Part shown: positions 42,557 to 50,954 of the stretch, piece after piece | Layout of the letters: each line of letters opens with the position of its first letter | How positions within the stretch are numbered: the stretch's first letter is position 1 | Source: Actinomadura sp. NAK00032 | GTDB lineage: Bacteria > Actinomycetota > Actinomycetes > Streptosporangiales > Streptosporangiaceae | Assembly: GCF_013364275.1 (NCBI RefSeq) | Contig: NZ_CP054932.1 | Location: 4,650,001 to 4,714,000 of the forward strand | Length of the DNA: 64,000 bases | Direction: 5' to 3' | The notes under the pieces: generated by a model | The model's input: only the letters and a program-made list of their open reading frames with translations | Databases searched by the model: none | What the model was told of the DNA's origin: nothing | Translations under genes and position numbers: made by a program

Positions 42557-44050
42557 GTGCACAGGTCCAATGACGACGAAACCCACCGGGCCATAACTCG
42601 CGGGTCGGACTTCCTGCAGCTCGACCCCGCCGATGCCCCGCCCGGCGGCCTGGCCGACTGGCTCGCCCGGCGGCTCCGCGACGCCATCGCCGACGGCCGC
42701 CTGCCCGTCGGCGCCCGCCTCCCGCCGACCCGCACCCTCGCCGCCGACCTGCGCGTCTCCCGCGGCGTCGTCACCGACGCCTACCAGCGCCTCACCGACG
42801 AAGGCCACATCGCCGGACGCGGCCGCGCCGGCACCGTCGTCGTCGCCGCCCCCCTCACCCCGTTCACCGCCCCGCCCGCCACGCGGCCGCACCCCGCCGG
42901 CCCCTCCCTCGCCGCCCCGTTCCACGGCGCACCCGGCGCCGACGCCTTCGACGCCCTGCGCGCCGCACCCGCCCGCATCGACCTCACCCCCGGCGTCCCC
43001 GACCTGTCGGCCTTCCCCCGCGCCGCCTGGCAGCGCGCCGAACGCACCGTCCTGCGCGACCTGCCCGCCGCCGCCCTCGGCTACGGCGACCCCCGCGGCG
43101 CCCCCGCCCTGCGCACCGCCGTCGCCGACTGGCTCGCCCGCAACCGCGGCATCCGCGCCGACCCCGCCGCCATCGTCATCACCGCCGGCACCGCCCAGGC
43201 CCTCGGCCTGATCGCCCGCGTCCTCACCGCCGCCGGCACCCGCACCGTCGCCGTCGAGGACCCCGGCTCCCTCGGCGTCCGCCAGCACCTGCGCCACGGC
43301 GCCCTGGACACCCCGCCCGTCCCCGTCGACGCCGACGGCATCCGCGTCGACCACCTGCGCGCCACCGCCGCGCCCGCCGTCCTGCTCACCCCCGCCCACC
43401 AGTTCCCGACCGGCGCCGTCCTGTCCGGGCACCGCCGCCGCGACCTGATGGCCTGGGCCGCCGCCGGCGGACTGATCATCGAGGACGACTACGACGCCGA
43501 GCACCGCTACGACCGCCCGCCCGTCCCCGCCCTGCGCTCCCTGCTCACCGACCGCGTCTTCTACGCCGGCAGCGTCTCCAAACTCCTGGCCCCCGCCCTG
43601 CGCACCGGCTGGCTCCTGCCGCCCCCCGCCTTCCTGGACGCCGTCATCGCCGAGAAGCGCTTCGCCGACCTCGGCAACGCCGCCCTGCCCCAGCTCGTCC
43701 TCGCCGAACTGATGGCCTCCGGCGCCATGGAACGCGCCCTGCGGCCGCTGCGCACCCGGCACCGCCGCCGCCGCGACACCATGATCGACGCGATCCGCGC
43801 GCACCTGCCCGGCGCAGCCGTCCACGGCGCCGCCGCCGGCCTGCACCTCACCCTCACCCTGCACCCGAGCACCGACGACACCGCCCTGGCCGCGGCCGCC
43901 CTCCGCGAAGGAGTCAAAGCGCAGCCGCTGTCGTGGCACGCCCAGCGCCCCGGCCCGCCCGGCCTCGTCCTCGGCTACGCCGCCGCCACCGCCACCGACA
44001 TCACCGACGGCATCGCCGCCCTCGGCCGCGCCCTCAAAACCCTCACCTGA
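42557..44050 (+). CDS. MocR/PdxR-type regulator: GntR HTH fused to an aminotransferase domain (497 aa)
   Basis: The N-terminal winged HTH of GntR type (LADWLARRLRDAIADGRLPV ... RLPPTRTLAADLRVSRGVVT) is joined to a fold-type I PLP-binding domain (from ~110), where PLP-lysine lies in YAGSVSKLLAPALRTGW and the cofactor aspartate in IIEDDYDAEHRYD. Such proteins regulate vitamin B6, GABA or transport genes using PLP or an amino ligand. I chose the GTG at 42557. The spacer to the divergent methyltransferase contains repeated GGTCC words, possible half-sites. Confidence 0.92.
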   Translation: MHRSNDDETHRAITRGSDFLQLDPADAPPGGLADWLARRLRDAIADGRLPVGARLPPTRTLAADLRVSRGVVTDAYQRLTDEGHIAGRGRAGTVVVAAPLTPFTAPPATRPHPAGPSLAAPFHGAPGADAFDALRAAPARIDLTPGVPDLSAFPRAAWQRAERTVLRDLPAAALGYGDPRGAPALRTAVADWLARNRGIRADPAAIVITAGTAQALGLIARVLTAAGTRTVAVEDPGSLGVRQHLRHGALDTPPVPVDADGIRVDHLRATAAPAVLLTPAHQFPTGAVLSGHRRRDLMAWAAAGGLIIEDDYDAEHRYDRPPVPALRSLLTDRVFYAGSVSKLLAPALRTGWLLPPPAFLDAVIAEKRFADLGNAALPQLVLAELMASGAMERALRPLRTRHRRRRDTMIDAIRAHLPGAAVHGAAAGLHLTLTLHPSTDDTALAAAALREGVKAQPLSWHAQRPGPPGLVLGYAAATATDITDGIAALGRALKTLT

Positions 44051-44053
44051 CAA

Positions 44054-44097
44054 CCCCCCCGGGGGCCCTACGCCGCCCCCCCCGGGGCCCTACGCCG
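44054..44097. repeat. Tandem 22-bp duplication around the cydC stop codon
   Basis: CCCCCCCGGGGGCCCTACGC (44054 on) is repeated one G shorter at 44077-44097, so the cydC stop (CTA on this strand) and its upstream context occur twice. The C7/G5 blocks can fold on themselves, so the stretch may also serve as a terminator between the convergent MocR and cydC genes. Confidence 0.6.
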
Positions 44098-45844
44098 CCA
44101 GCAGCTCCGCCTCCCACAGATCCCGGTAAGCGCCCGGCACCGCCACCAGCTCCTCATGCCGGCCCCGCTGCACCACCCGCCCCCGATCCATCACCACCAC
44201 CTCGTCCGCCGCACCCAGCGGCGCCAGCCGATGCGTCACCAGCAGCAGCGTCCCCCCGCCCGGCGCCTCCAGCAGATCCCGCGTCAACGCGTCCGCCGCC
44301 ACCGGATCCAGCGCCTCCGCCGGCTCGTCCAGCACCAGCACCGGCGGATCGGCCAGCAGCGCCCGCGCCAGCAGCAGCCGCTGCCGCTGCCCGCCCGACA
44401 AGCCCCGCCCGCCCGCGCCCACCACCGTGTCCCACCCCTGCGGCAGCGCCTCCACCACCTCGGCGAACCGCGCCCGCGCCGCCGCCGCCGCGAGCTCGGC
44501 CTCACCCGCGCCCGGACGCGCCAGCAGCAGGTTCGCCCGCACCGTCCCGGCGAACACGTGCGCGTCCTGCGCCAGCCCCCGCACCGCCGCCCGCACATCC
44601 CCGGGCGCGTACCGGGCCACCGCCCGCCCGCCCAGCAGAACCGCCCCCGACACCGCCGGCACCTCACCCGACACCGCCGCCAGCAGCGTGCTCTTACCCG
44701 CCCCGCTCGCCCCCACCACCGCGACCCGCCGGCCCCGCCCCACCCGCAGGTCCACCCCGTCCAACGCCACACACCCGCCATAGCTGACCCGCACCCCCAG
44801 CAGCTCCACCTCCAGCGGACCCCGCGGCACCGCCACCGGACACGACACCGCCGGCTCCGCAGGAGCCGCCAGCACCGCACCCACCCGCCGCACCCCCGGC
44901 CACACCTCCCGCAACCGCTGCGCCGCCCCCGCCAGCGGCAGCACCGACTCCACCGCCACCAGCGCCGTCAACGCCAGCACCGCCGCACCCACCTCGTCCA
45001 CACCCGCACCCAGCCCCGCCCACACCGCCGCGGCCACCACCGCGCCCTGCACCGCGAAACCCGCCCCGGCCACCAGCGCCGCCACCCGCGCCCCCGACCG
45101 CTCCGCGGCCTCCAGCCGCCCCGCCGCGTCCCCCGCCCGCGCCGCGAACCGGCCCGACGCACCGAACACCGCCAGATCCGCCGCCCCCTCCAGCACGTCC
45201 AGCGACGCCACCGCCAACGCCTCACGCCCCGCCGCGGCCCGCGCCGCCGCCCGGCCACCCGCCACCGCCGCCGCCACCGGCAGCGCCACACCCGCCACCA
45301 GCACACCGGCCGCCACCACCAGCCCCGCCTCCACCTCCACCGCCGCGCACACCGCCACCCCCGCACCCCCGCACACCACCGCCGCGAACGCCGGCAGCAC
45401 GCACCGCAGCAGCAGATCCTGCACCGCGTCCACATCCGACACCATCCGCGTCAGCGCCTCACCGTCCCGCACCCCCGCACCCCCGCGCACCCGCCCACGC
45501 ACCGCCGCGGGCGACGCCGCCAGCGCGTCGAACACCCGCCCCCGCAACTCCGCCAGCGCCCGCAGCGCCGCGTCATGACCCGCCAGCCGCTCCACATACC
45601 GCAGCGACCCCTTCGCCAGCGCGAACCCCCGCACCGCCACGATCGCCAGCGACAGCGCCGCCAGCTCCGGCCGCTGCGCCGCCCGCGCGATCAGCCACGC
45701 CGCCGCCGCGATCAGCCCCAGCCCGCACAGCTCCGCCGCCGCACCCGCCAAGCCCGCCGCCACCAGCCGCACCGCATGCGGCCGCACCGCACCCCACACA
45801 CCCCGCGCCCCCTGCATGCCCCGCGTCCCGCCCGTCCCGGTCAC
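44090..45844 (-). CDS. cydC: CydC: ABC exporter subunit for cytochrome bd assembly (584 aa)
   Basis: Six N-terminal membrane spans (about 20-310) lead into an ABC domain: Walker A VAVVGASGAGKSTLLAAVSG (about 375-395), signature GLSGGQRQRLLLARALLADP, and Walker B PVLVLDEPAEALD. CydDC exports thiols (glutathione or cysteine) or haem precursors and is needed for haem d insertion into cytochrome bd. It overlaps the cydD stop by 4 bases. Because cydD is split by an IS upstream, cydC may be poorly expressed or lack its partner. Confidence 0.93.
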   Translation of the reverse strand: MTGTGGTRGMQGARGVWGAVRPHAVRLVAAGLAGAAAELCGLGLIAAAAWLIARAAQRPELAALSLAIVAVRGFALAKGSLRYVERLAGHDAALRALAELRGRVFDALAASPAAVRGRVRGGAGVRDGEALTRMVSDVDAVQDLLLRCVLPAFAAVVCGGAGVAVCAAVEVEAGLVVAAGVLVAGVALPVAAAVAGGRAAARAAAGREALAVASLDVLEGAADLAVFGASGRFAARAGDAAGRLEAAERSGARVAALVAGAGFAVQGAVVAAAVWAGLGAGVDEVGAAVLALTALVAVESVLPLAGAAQRLREVWPGVRRVGAVLAAPAEPAVSCPVAVPRGPLEVELLGVRVSYGGCVALDGVDLRVGRGRRVAVVGASGAGKSTLLAAVSGEVPAVSGAVLLGGRAVARYAPGDVRAAVRGLAQDAHVFAGTVRANLLLARPGAGEAELAAAAARARFAEVVEALPQGWDTVVGAGGRGLSGGQRQRLLLARALLADPPVLVLDEPAEALDPVAADALTRDLLEAPGGGTLLLVTHRLAPLGAADEVVVMDRGRVVQRGRHEELVAVPGAYRDLWEAELLAA

Positions 45845-46662
45845 GCCGCCTCCTCCTTCTTCTCCCGCGCAGCCTCGATCCGGCCACCCTCCAGCCGCAC
45901 CACCCGGTCCACCAGCCCCAGCAGCGCCGGACGATGCGCCACCACCACCGCCGTCCGCCCCGCCAGCAACCGCCCCGCCGCCTCCACCAGCACCCGCTCA
46001 CTCCCCAGATCCAGCCGCGCCGTCGGCTCGTCCAGCAGCATCACCGGCCCGCCCGACAGGAACGCCCGCGCCACCGCCAGCCGCTGCCGCTGCCCCGCCG
46101 ACACCCCCGCACCGCCCTCACCCAGCACCGTCGCGAACCCCTCCGGCAGACCCTCCACGAAATCCGCGGCCGCCGCCCGCGCCGCCGCCCGCACCTGCGC
46201 GTCCCCCGCCCCCGGATCACCCAGCCGGATGTTGTCGGCCACCGACGCCGCGAACAGGTGCGGGCGCTGCGGCACCCACCCCAGCCGCGCCCGCCACGCC
46301 GCCGCGTCCAGCTCCGCCAGATCCACCCCGTCCACCAGCACCCGCCCCGACTCCGGAACCACCAGCCCCGCCAACACCAGCAGCAGCGTCGACTTGCCCG
46401 CACCCGACGGGCCCGTCACCGCCACCCGCTCACCCGCCGCCACCCGCAACGACACCCCGTCCAGCGCCGGCTCCGCCGACCCCGGATACCGCACCGTCAC
46501 CTCCTCCAGCACGATCTCCGGCACCCCGCCCCCCGGAACCACCCGCCCCGGCGGCGGGGGAGCGGGCACCTCCAGCGCCCCGAACACCGCCTCCGCCGCG
46601 GCCACCCCCTCCGCACTCGCGTGGAAACGCTGACCCAACCCCCGCAACGGCGCATACACCTC
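45841..46662 (-). pseudogene. cydD: 3' part of cydD, separated by the IS3 insertion
   Basis: Continues the CydD protein from VYAPLRGLGQRFHASAEGVA through the ATPase: Walker A VAVTGPSGAGKSTLLLVLAG, signature VSAGQRQRLAVARAFLSGGP, Walker B MLLDEPTARLD, to the stop overlapping cydC. In frame with the 5' half once the IS and one copy of the 3-bp duplication are removed (266 + 272 codons, ~538 aa whole protein). It has no start of its own, so a free ATPase half is unlikely to be made. Confidence 0.93.
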
Positions 46663-46689
46663 TGGAGTCCACCGGGTTCGATGAAGTCC
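46663..46689. repeat. Left terminal inverted repeat of the IS3-family element
   Basis: 27 bp from TGGAGTCCACC to GAAGTCC, exactly complementary to the right end 47940-47966. It directly follows the CTC target copy at 46660-46662. Confidence 0.95.
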
Positions 46690-46692
46690 GGT

Positions 46693-47589
46693 TTACCTGG
46701 CGCCGGTCGGCGCTGGTGTGTTGATGGAACGGTAGTACGCGGTCTCGTACTCGACAGGTGGGACATCGCCGATGGCGGTGTGCAGCCGGCGGTGGTTGTA
46801 CCAGCCGACCCATTCGACGATGGCGTACTCGACCTGGTCGCGGGTTCGCCAGGTGCGGCGGTGGATCAGCTCGGTCTTGAAGGTGGCGTTCAGCGACTCG
46901 GCCATCGCATTGTCATATGAATCGGCGACCGAGCCGACCGAGGCGGTCACGCCCAGGTCGGCCAGCCGGGTGGTGTAGCGGAAGCTGACGTATTGGCAGC
47001 CCCTGTCGGAATGATGGATCAGGGTGCCCGGTTGCACCGGCCGTTCGCGGCCGCGTTGCCACAGTGCCATCTCCAGTGCGTCCAGCGGCAGGTCGGTGCG
47101 CAGGTGGTCGGCCAGTTGCCAGCCCACGATGCGGCGGGAGAAGGCGTCCAGCACGAACGCCACGTACACCCACCCCTCCCAGGTGCGCACATACGTGATG
47201 TCGGCCAGCCACAACCGGTCCGGCCGGTCGGCGGTGAACTGCCGATTGACCAGGTCCGGCGGTCGCGGCGCAGACTCGTCAGGTGTGGTGGTGCGCCGCC
47301 GGTCGCGGCGGTGCACGCCCTGCAGGCCATGGGCGCGCATCAGCCGTTCCACCGTGCAGCGCGCCACCTGGACGCCTTGTCGGCGCAGTTGCCTGTGCAC
47401 GCGGTAGGCACCGTAGGTGCCATAACTGGCCTGATGAACGGCCTCGATGTGCTCTGTCAGTACAGCATCGCGTTGGGCGCGGGCTGAGGGCGGGCGGCGT
47501 TTGCGGCCGTAGTAGGTGCCCGGGCACAGGTCCAGGACCCGGCAGACCGGCTCGACCCCGAAGCGGTCACGCAGGTGGTCGACCAGCAT
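46693..47589 (-). CDS. IS3-family transposase OrfB (integrase core, 298 aa)
   Basis: The HTH_21 region (CPGTYYGRKRRPP ... YGAYRVHRQLRRQGV) precedes the rve DDE catalytic core: first D in RLWLADITYVRTWEGW, second D in TLIHHSDRGCQYVS, and E in NAMAESLNATFKTEL, then the R/K in RTRDQVEYAIVEWVGWYNHR. Complete and undamaged. In IS3 elements OrfB is made mainly as an OrfAB fusion by programmed -1 frameshifting; here orfA stops 2 bases before this ATG, so the exact mechanism is unclear. Confidence 0.95.
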   Translation of the reverse strand: MLVDHLRDRFGVEPVCRVLDLCPGTYYGRKRRPPSARAQRDAVLTEHIEAVHQASYGTYGAYRVHRQLRRQGVQVARCTVERLMRAHGLQGVHRRDRRRTTTPDESAPRPPDLVNRQFTADRPDRLWLADITYVRTWEGWVYVAFVLDAFSRRIVGWQLADHLRTDLPLDALEMALWQRGRERPVQPGTLIHHSDRGCQYVSFRYTTRLADLGVTASVGSVADSYDNAMAESLNATFKTELIHRRTWRTRDQVEYAIVEWVGWYNHRRLHTAIGDVPPVEYETAYYRSINTPAPTGAR

Positions 47590-47591
47590 GA

Positions 47592-47894
47592 CTACTTCGT
47601 CCGGGGCTGGCCGAGCTCGGCGGCGAAAAGCGCGCTGGCGGCCTTCAATATCTCGTTGGCCCGCTTGAGTTCGGTGTTCTCACGGCGCAGCCGCTTGAGC
47701 TCGTCACGCTCGGCGGTGGTCAGCTGCTCGGGGCGCTTTCCGGCGTCGGCCTGAGCTTGGCGGACCCAGGTGCGCAGGGCTTCGCGGTGAATGCCCAGAT
47801 CGGCGGCGATCTGCGCGATCGGCCGATCGGACTCCAGCGCCAGCCGCACGGCCCGGTCCCGGAGCTCCTGGGGGTATTTGCGTGGTGCTGCCAT
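47592..47894 (-). CDS. IS3-family transposase OrfA (HTH_Tnp_1, 100 aa)
   Basis: N-terminal HTH: KYPQELRDRAVRLALESDRP and IAQIAADLGIHREALRTWVR bind the terminal repeats. The rest is a leucine-zipper-like helix (LKRLRRENTELKRANEILKA) for multimerisation. Its frame differs from orfB by one phase, as usual in this family. Intact. Confidence 0.93.
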   Translation of the reverse strand: MAAPRKYPQELRDRAVRLALESDRPIAQIAADLGIHREALRTWVRQAQADAGKRPEQLTTAERDELKRLRRENTELKRANEILKAASALFAAELGQPRTK

Positions 47895-47939
47895 CGCGGT
47901 GATTCTCCTCCTTGCCAGCCAAGATCACGCTGGCTTGAA

Positions 47940-47966
47940 GGACTTCATCGAACCCGGTGGACTCCA
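47940..47966. repeat. Right terminal inverted repeat of the IS3-family element
   Basis: Exact reverse complement of 46663-46689, followed at once by CTC (47967-47969), the second copy of the target duplication. Confidence 0.95.
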
Positions 47967-48764
47967 CTCCGGCGTCAACACCAGCACCAGCAGCCCCGAC
48001 GCCAGCACCATCCGCCCGTCCAGCAGACGCAACCCCACCGGCACCGCCACCAGCGCCACCGACAACGCACACACCAGCTCCAGCACCAGCGACGACAAGA
48101 ACGCCACCCGCAGCGCCCGCACCGTCGCCCGCCGATGCTCACCCGCCAGCTCCCGCACCACCACCGACTGATGCCCCGTCCGGCCGAACGCCCGCAACGT
48201 CCCCAGCCCCGCCAGCACATCCCGGAAATGCCCGCCCAACCGCTGCAGCAGCCCCCACTGCCGGCCCGTCAACGCCGCCGTCCGCATCCCCACCAGCGCC
48301 CCGAACACCGGAACCAGCGGCAACGTCACCGCCACCACCAGCGCCGACGCCCAATCCACCGTGAACAACCGCACCAGCACCAGCGGCGGCACCACACACA
48401 CCGCCAGCAACTGCGGCACATACCCGGTGAAGAACGGATCCACCGCGTCCAAACCCCGCGTCAGCAACGTCACCCGCGCCCCCGCATCACCCGCCGGAAC
48501 ACCCAGCAGACCCGCCCGCAGCCCCCGCTTCACCCGCGCCGCCGCCCGGCCCGCCACCACCGTCACCGCCCACGCCAGCACCGCCCGCACAGCCACCGCA
48601 CCCGCGAGCCACGGCAGCGGACCCGCCTCCAGCCCCGCCACCGCCCGCACCAGCAACTCCGCCTGCACCACCAGCAGGACACCCTGCCCCGCCGCCAGCA
48701 CACCCAGCACCGCCACCACCCGCCGGGGCAGCAACCCCAGCAGACGCCGCTCGACCGCCTTCAC
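47967..48764 (-). pseudogene. cydD: 5' part of cydD, cut by the IS3 insertion
   Basis: ATG at 48764 starts the CydD membrane domain: LLGLLPRRVVAVLGVLAAGQ, then spans through VPVFGALVGMRTAALTGRQW and VPVGLRLLDGRMVLASGLLV, reaching LVLTPE at the insertion point. The frame then runs into the IS and stops after 14 foreign residues (279 aa product). It lacks the whole ATPase. CydD pairs with CydC to build the thiol/haem exporter, so this allele should be null. cydB ends 13 bases upstream. Confidence 0.95.
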
Positions 48765-48777
48765 CGCCCGCCACCGC

Positions 48778-49521
48778 CTACAGGTACGACGGGGCCTCGA
48801 CCCGCCCCCGGAACGTCCACCACACCAACGCCTGCGACCCCAGCAGGAACGGCAGCACCACCACCGTCCCCACCACCGTCAACGTCAGCCCGCCACCCGC
48901 GGCCACCACCTCCGACCACGGCACCTCCACACCCGCCACCACCGGCGCACCCGCCATCACCAGCGCCGACAACCCGTACCGCGACGGGAACCGCGCCGCC
49001 CGCGCCGCCGGCCCCGCCGGCAGCCGCCACCGCGCGAACCCCGCACCATGCCACGCGAACAGCGCCGCCAGCGGCAGCCCCAGCACACTCCCGGCGTTCA
49101 ACCCGCCGCCCGCCACCACCGAACCCAGCACCGACCCCCACGCCAGCGCCAGCGCCCAACTGCCCGCCACGATCGCGCCGTCCCACAGCGACCGCCACGC
49201 CGCCGCGTCCACCCGCCCCCGCAGCCACAACCCCGTGTCCCGCACCACCCAGCCGATCAGCAGCACCACCACCAGCGGATACAACTCCTCCAGCAGCCGG
49301 TGCTCCAACCCCGGGAACGCACCCGCCACCAGCCCCGCCGCCGCCACCAGCCACACCTCGTTGCCCAGGAAGAACGGCGCGAACGACGCGATCACCAACC
49401 GCCGCTCCCGCTGATCCCGCCCCAGCCAGGGCAACAGCATCCCCACCCCGACATCCGCGCCGGCCAGCACCAGATACCCGCCGGCGAACACCGCCAGCAA
49501 CAGCACCGCGAGAGAATCCAT
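48778..49521 (-). CDS. cydB: Cytochrome bd oxidase subunit II, short form (247 aa)
   Basis: CydB features: GGYLVLAGADVGVGMLLPWL in span 1, FFLGNEVWLVAAAGLVAGAF (the conserved GNEVWL), and span-rich C-terminus. Typical CydB is ~330-380 residues; this one is about 90 shorter, ending after seven or so spans, with no visible frameshift. It may be a natural short actinobacterial form. It lies between cydA (60 bases upstream) and cydD in the bd operon, and with CydA forms the membrane quinol oxidase. Confidence 0.88.
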   Translation of the reverse strand: MDSLAVLLLAVFAGGYLVLAGADVGVGMLLPWLGRDQRERRLVIASFAPFFLGNEVWLVAAAGLVAGAFPGLEHRLLEELYPLVVVLLIGWVVRDTGLWLRGRVDAAAWRSLWDGAIVAGSWALALAWGSVLGSVVAGGGLNAGSVLGLPLAALFAWHGAGFARWRLPAGPAARAARFPSRYGLSALVMAGAPVVAGVEVPWSEVVAAGGGLTLTVVGTVVVLPFLLGSQALVWWTFRGRVEAPSYL

Positions 49522-49581
49522 GATCAGGCTCCAGTCGAAACGTCGTACACCGGGACACCGCGCATCAGAACGCCGGGCTCG

Positions 49582-50832
49582 TCAGAACGTCGGACTCATC
49601 GCCGGGACCGGCGGCTCCGCCGGGGGAGCAGCCCCCAGCCCCGCCCCCTCCGGCCCCCGCCGCGCGAACCGCGCCAGCAGCCACGCGTTCACCCCGAACA
49701 GCACCGCGAACAGCACCGAGAACGCCGCGAACGACACCGCCACCGTCCCCGCACCCACCCCCGGCGACAACGCGTCCTCGGTCCTCAGCACCCCATACAC
49801 CATCCACGGCTGCCGACCCACCTCACGGAACACCCACCCCGACACCATCGCCACATACGGCAGCGGCACCGACACGATCATCAGCACGTGGAACACCCGC
49901 CCCCGCACCAGCCACCGCCCGAACGGCAACTTCACCAAAGCCACCCCGGCCACCAGCACCATCAGCGACCACATCATCACCATCAGCGCCTCACCGACCG
50001 CAGCCGGCCCCGGCGCCATGTAGTCACCCGGCCCGAACCGCGCCGTGAAGTCCGCCACCGCCTCCGCCGCACGGTCCCCACCCGTCTTCGTCGGCTGCGT
50101 GTACTGGAACTGCATCCCCCCGAACACCACCACCGGCATCACCGACACGACCACCGTCAGCAACCCGATCCGCATCGACCGCCGGAAGAACTCCACCTCC
50201 GCCGTCCGCCGCAGCAGATGGAAACCACTCACCCCCGCCATGAAGAACCCCGCCGTCAGCAACCCCCCGAACAGCACATGGAAGAACGCCAGCACCGCCG
50301 TCGGATTCGCCAGCAGCGCCCCCGCATCGGTCAGCCGCGCCGTCCCGTCCACCATCTCGAACCCCACCGGACGCTGCAGCCACCCGTTCGCCACCAGCAC
50401 GAAATACGCCGACAGGTACGCCGTCAGCGTCACCACCCAGATCAGCGCCAGATGCACCCACCGGTTCAACCGGTCCCACCCGAAGATCCACAACCCCAGG
50501 AACGTCGACTCCACGAAGAACGCGATGATCGTCTCCAGCGCCAGCGGCGCCCCGAACACGCTCCCCGACACCCGCGACAGACCCGACCAGTTCAATCCGA
50601 ACTGGAACTCCATCACCAGCCCCGTAACGATCCCCACCGCATAGTTCACGACGTACAACTGGCCCCAGAACCGCACCATCCGCGCATGCACCGCACTGCC
50701 CGACACCGCCGCCCGCGTCTGCGTCAACGCCACCAGCGTCGCCAGACCCAGCGTCAGCGCCACGAACAGGAAATGCGTTCCCGCCGTCAACGCGAACTGC
50801 ACCCGCGCCAGCATCAGCGCGTCCACACCCAT
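49582..50832 (-). CDS. cydA: Cytochrome bd ubiquinol/menaquinol oxidase subunit I, CydA (416 aa)
   Basis: The haem-ligand regions are present: THFLFVALTLG near residue 20 (haem b595 His), AFFHVLFGGLLTAGFFMAG with the haem b558 His, and the methionine segment VLMIVSVPLPYV. The Q-loop end shows GWVFREVGRQPWMVYGVLRT. The protein is the short-Q-loop type. With CydB it reduces O2 to water with quinol electrons at low oxygen. ATG 50832 is the start. First gene of cydABDC; assembly should fail while cydD is interrupted. Confidence 0.95.
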   Translation of the reverse strand: MGVDALMLARVQFALTAGTHFLFVALTLGLATLVALTQTRAAVSGSAVHARMVRFWGQLYVVNYAVGIVTGLVMEFQFGLNWSGLSRVSGSVFGAPLALETIIAFFVESTFLGLWIFGWDRLNRWVHLALIWVVTLTAYLSAYFVLVANGWLQRPVGFEMVDGTARLTDAGALLANPTAVLAFFHVLFGGLLTAGFFMAGVSGFHLLRRTAEVEFFRRSMRIGLLTVVVSVMPVVVFGGMQFQYTQPTKTGGDRAAEAVADFTARFGPGDYMAPGPAAVGEALMVMMWSLMVLVAGVALVKLPFGRWLVRGRVFHVLMIVSVPLPYVAMVSGWVFREVGRQPWMVYGVLRTEDALSPGVGAGTVAVSFAAFSVLFAVLFGVNAWLLARFARRGPEGAGLGAAPPAEPPVPAMSPTF

Positions 50833-50954
50833 CAGCGCACACTCCAAGGATCGCCCCGCAACGACCCCACGATCCTCGGCCCGCACCCACCACTGGCGAA
50901 TCGGGCGCGAGCGTGCAACCGCCATGCGCCTTTGGCGTAGCCGCCCCGCCCCGC

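Larger units (their letters stand above)
46663..47966 (-). mobile_element. Complete IS3-family insertion sequence (1304 bp) inside cydD
   Basis: Ends are perfect 27-bp inverted repeats, left 46663-46689 beginning TGGAGTCCACCGGGTTCGAT and right 47940-47966 its exact complement. The 3-bp target CTC is duplicated at 46660-46662 and 47967-47969. It carries orfA and orfB in the normal IS3 order on the minus strand. Both genes look intact, so it is probably recent and potentially active. Confidence 0.95.

Noticed and set aside
44156..46633. 825-residue plus-strand frame opposite cydC/cydD
   Set aside because: Composition is almost only Arg, His, Pro and Gln, a typical complement of GC-rich genes; the minus strand encodes recognised ABC proteins.
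48361..50940. 859-residue plus-strand frame opposite cydA/cydB
   Set aside because: Same His/Arg/Pro-rich shadow pattern, overlapping clear cytochrome bd genes.
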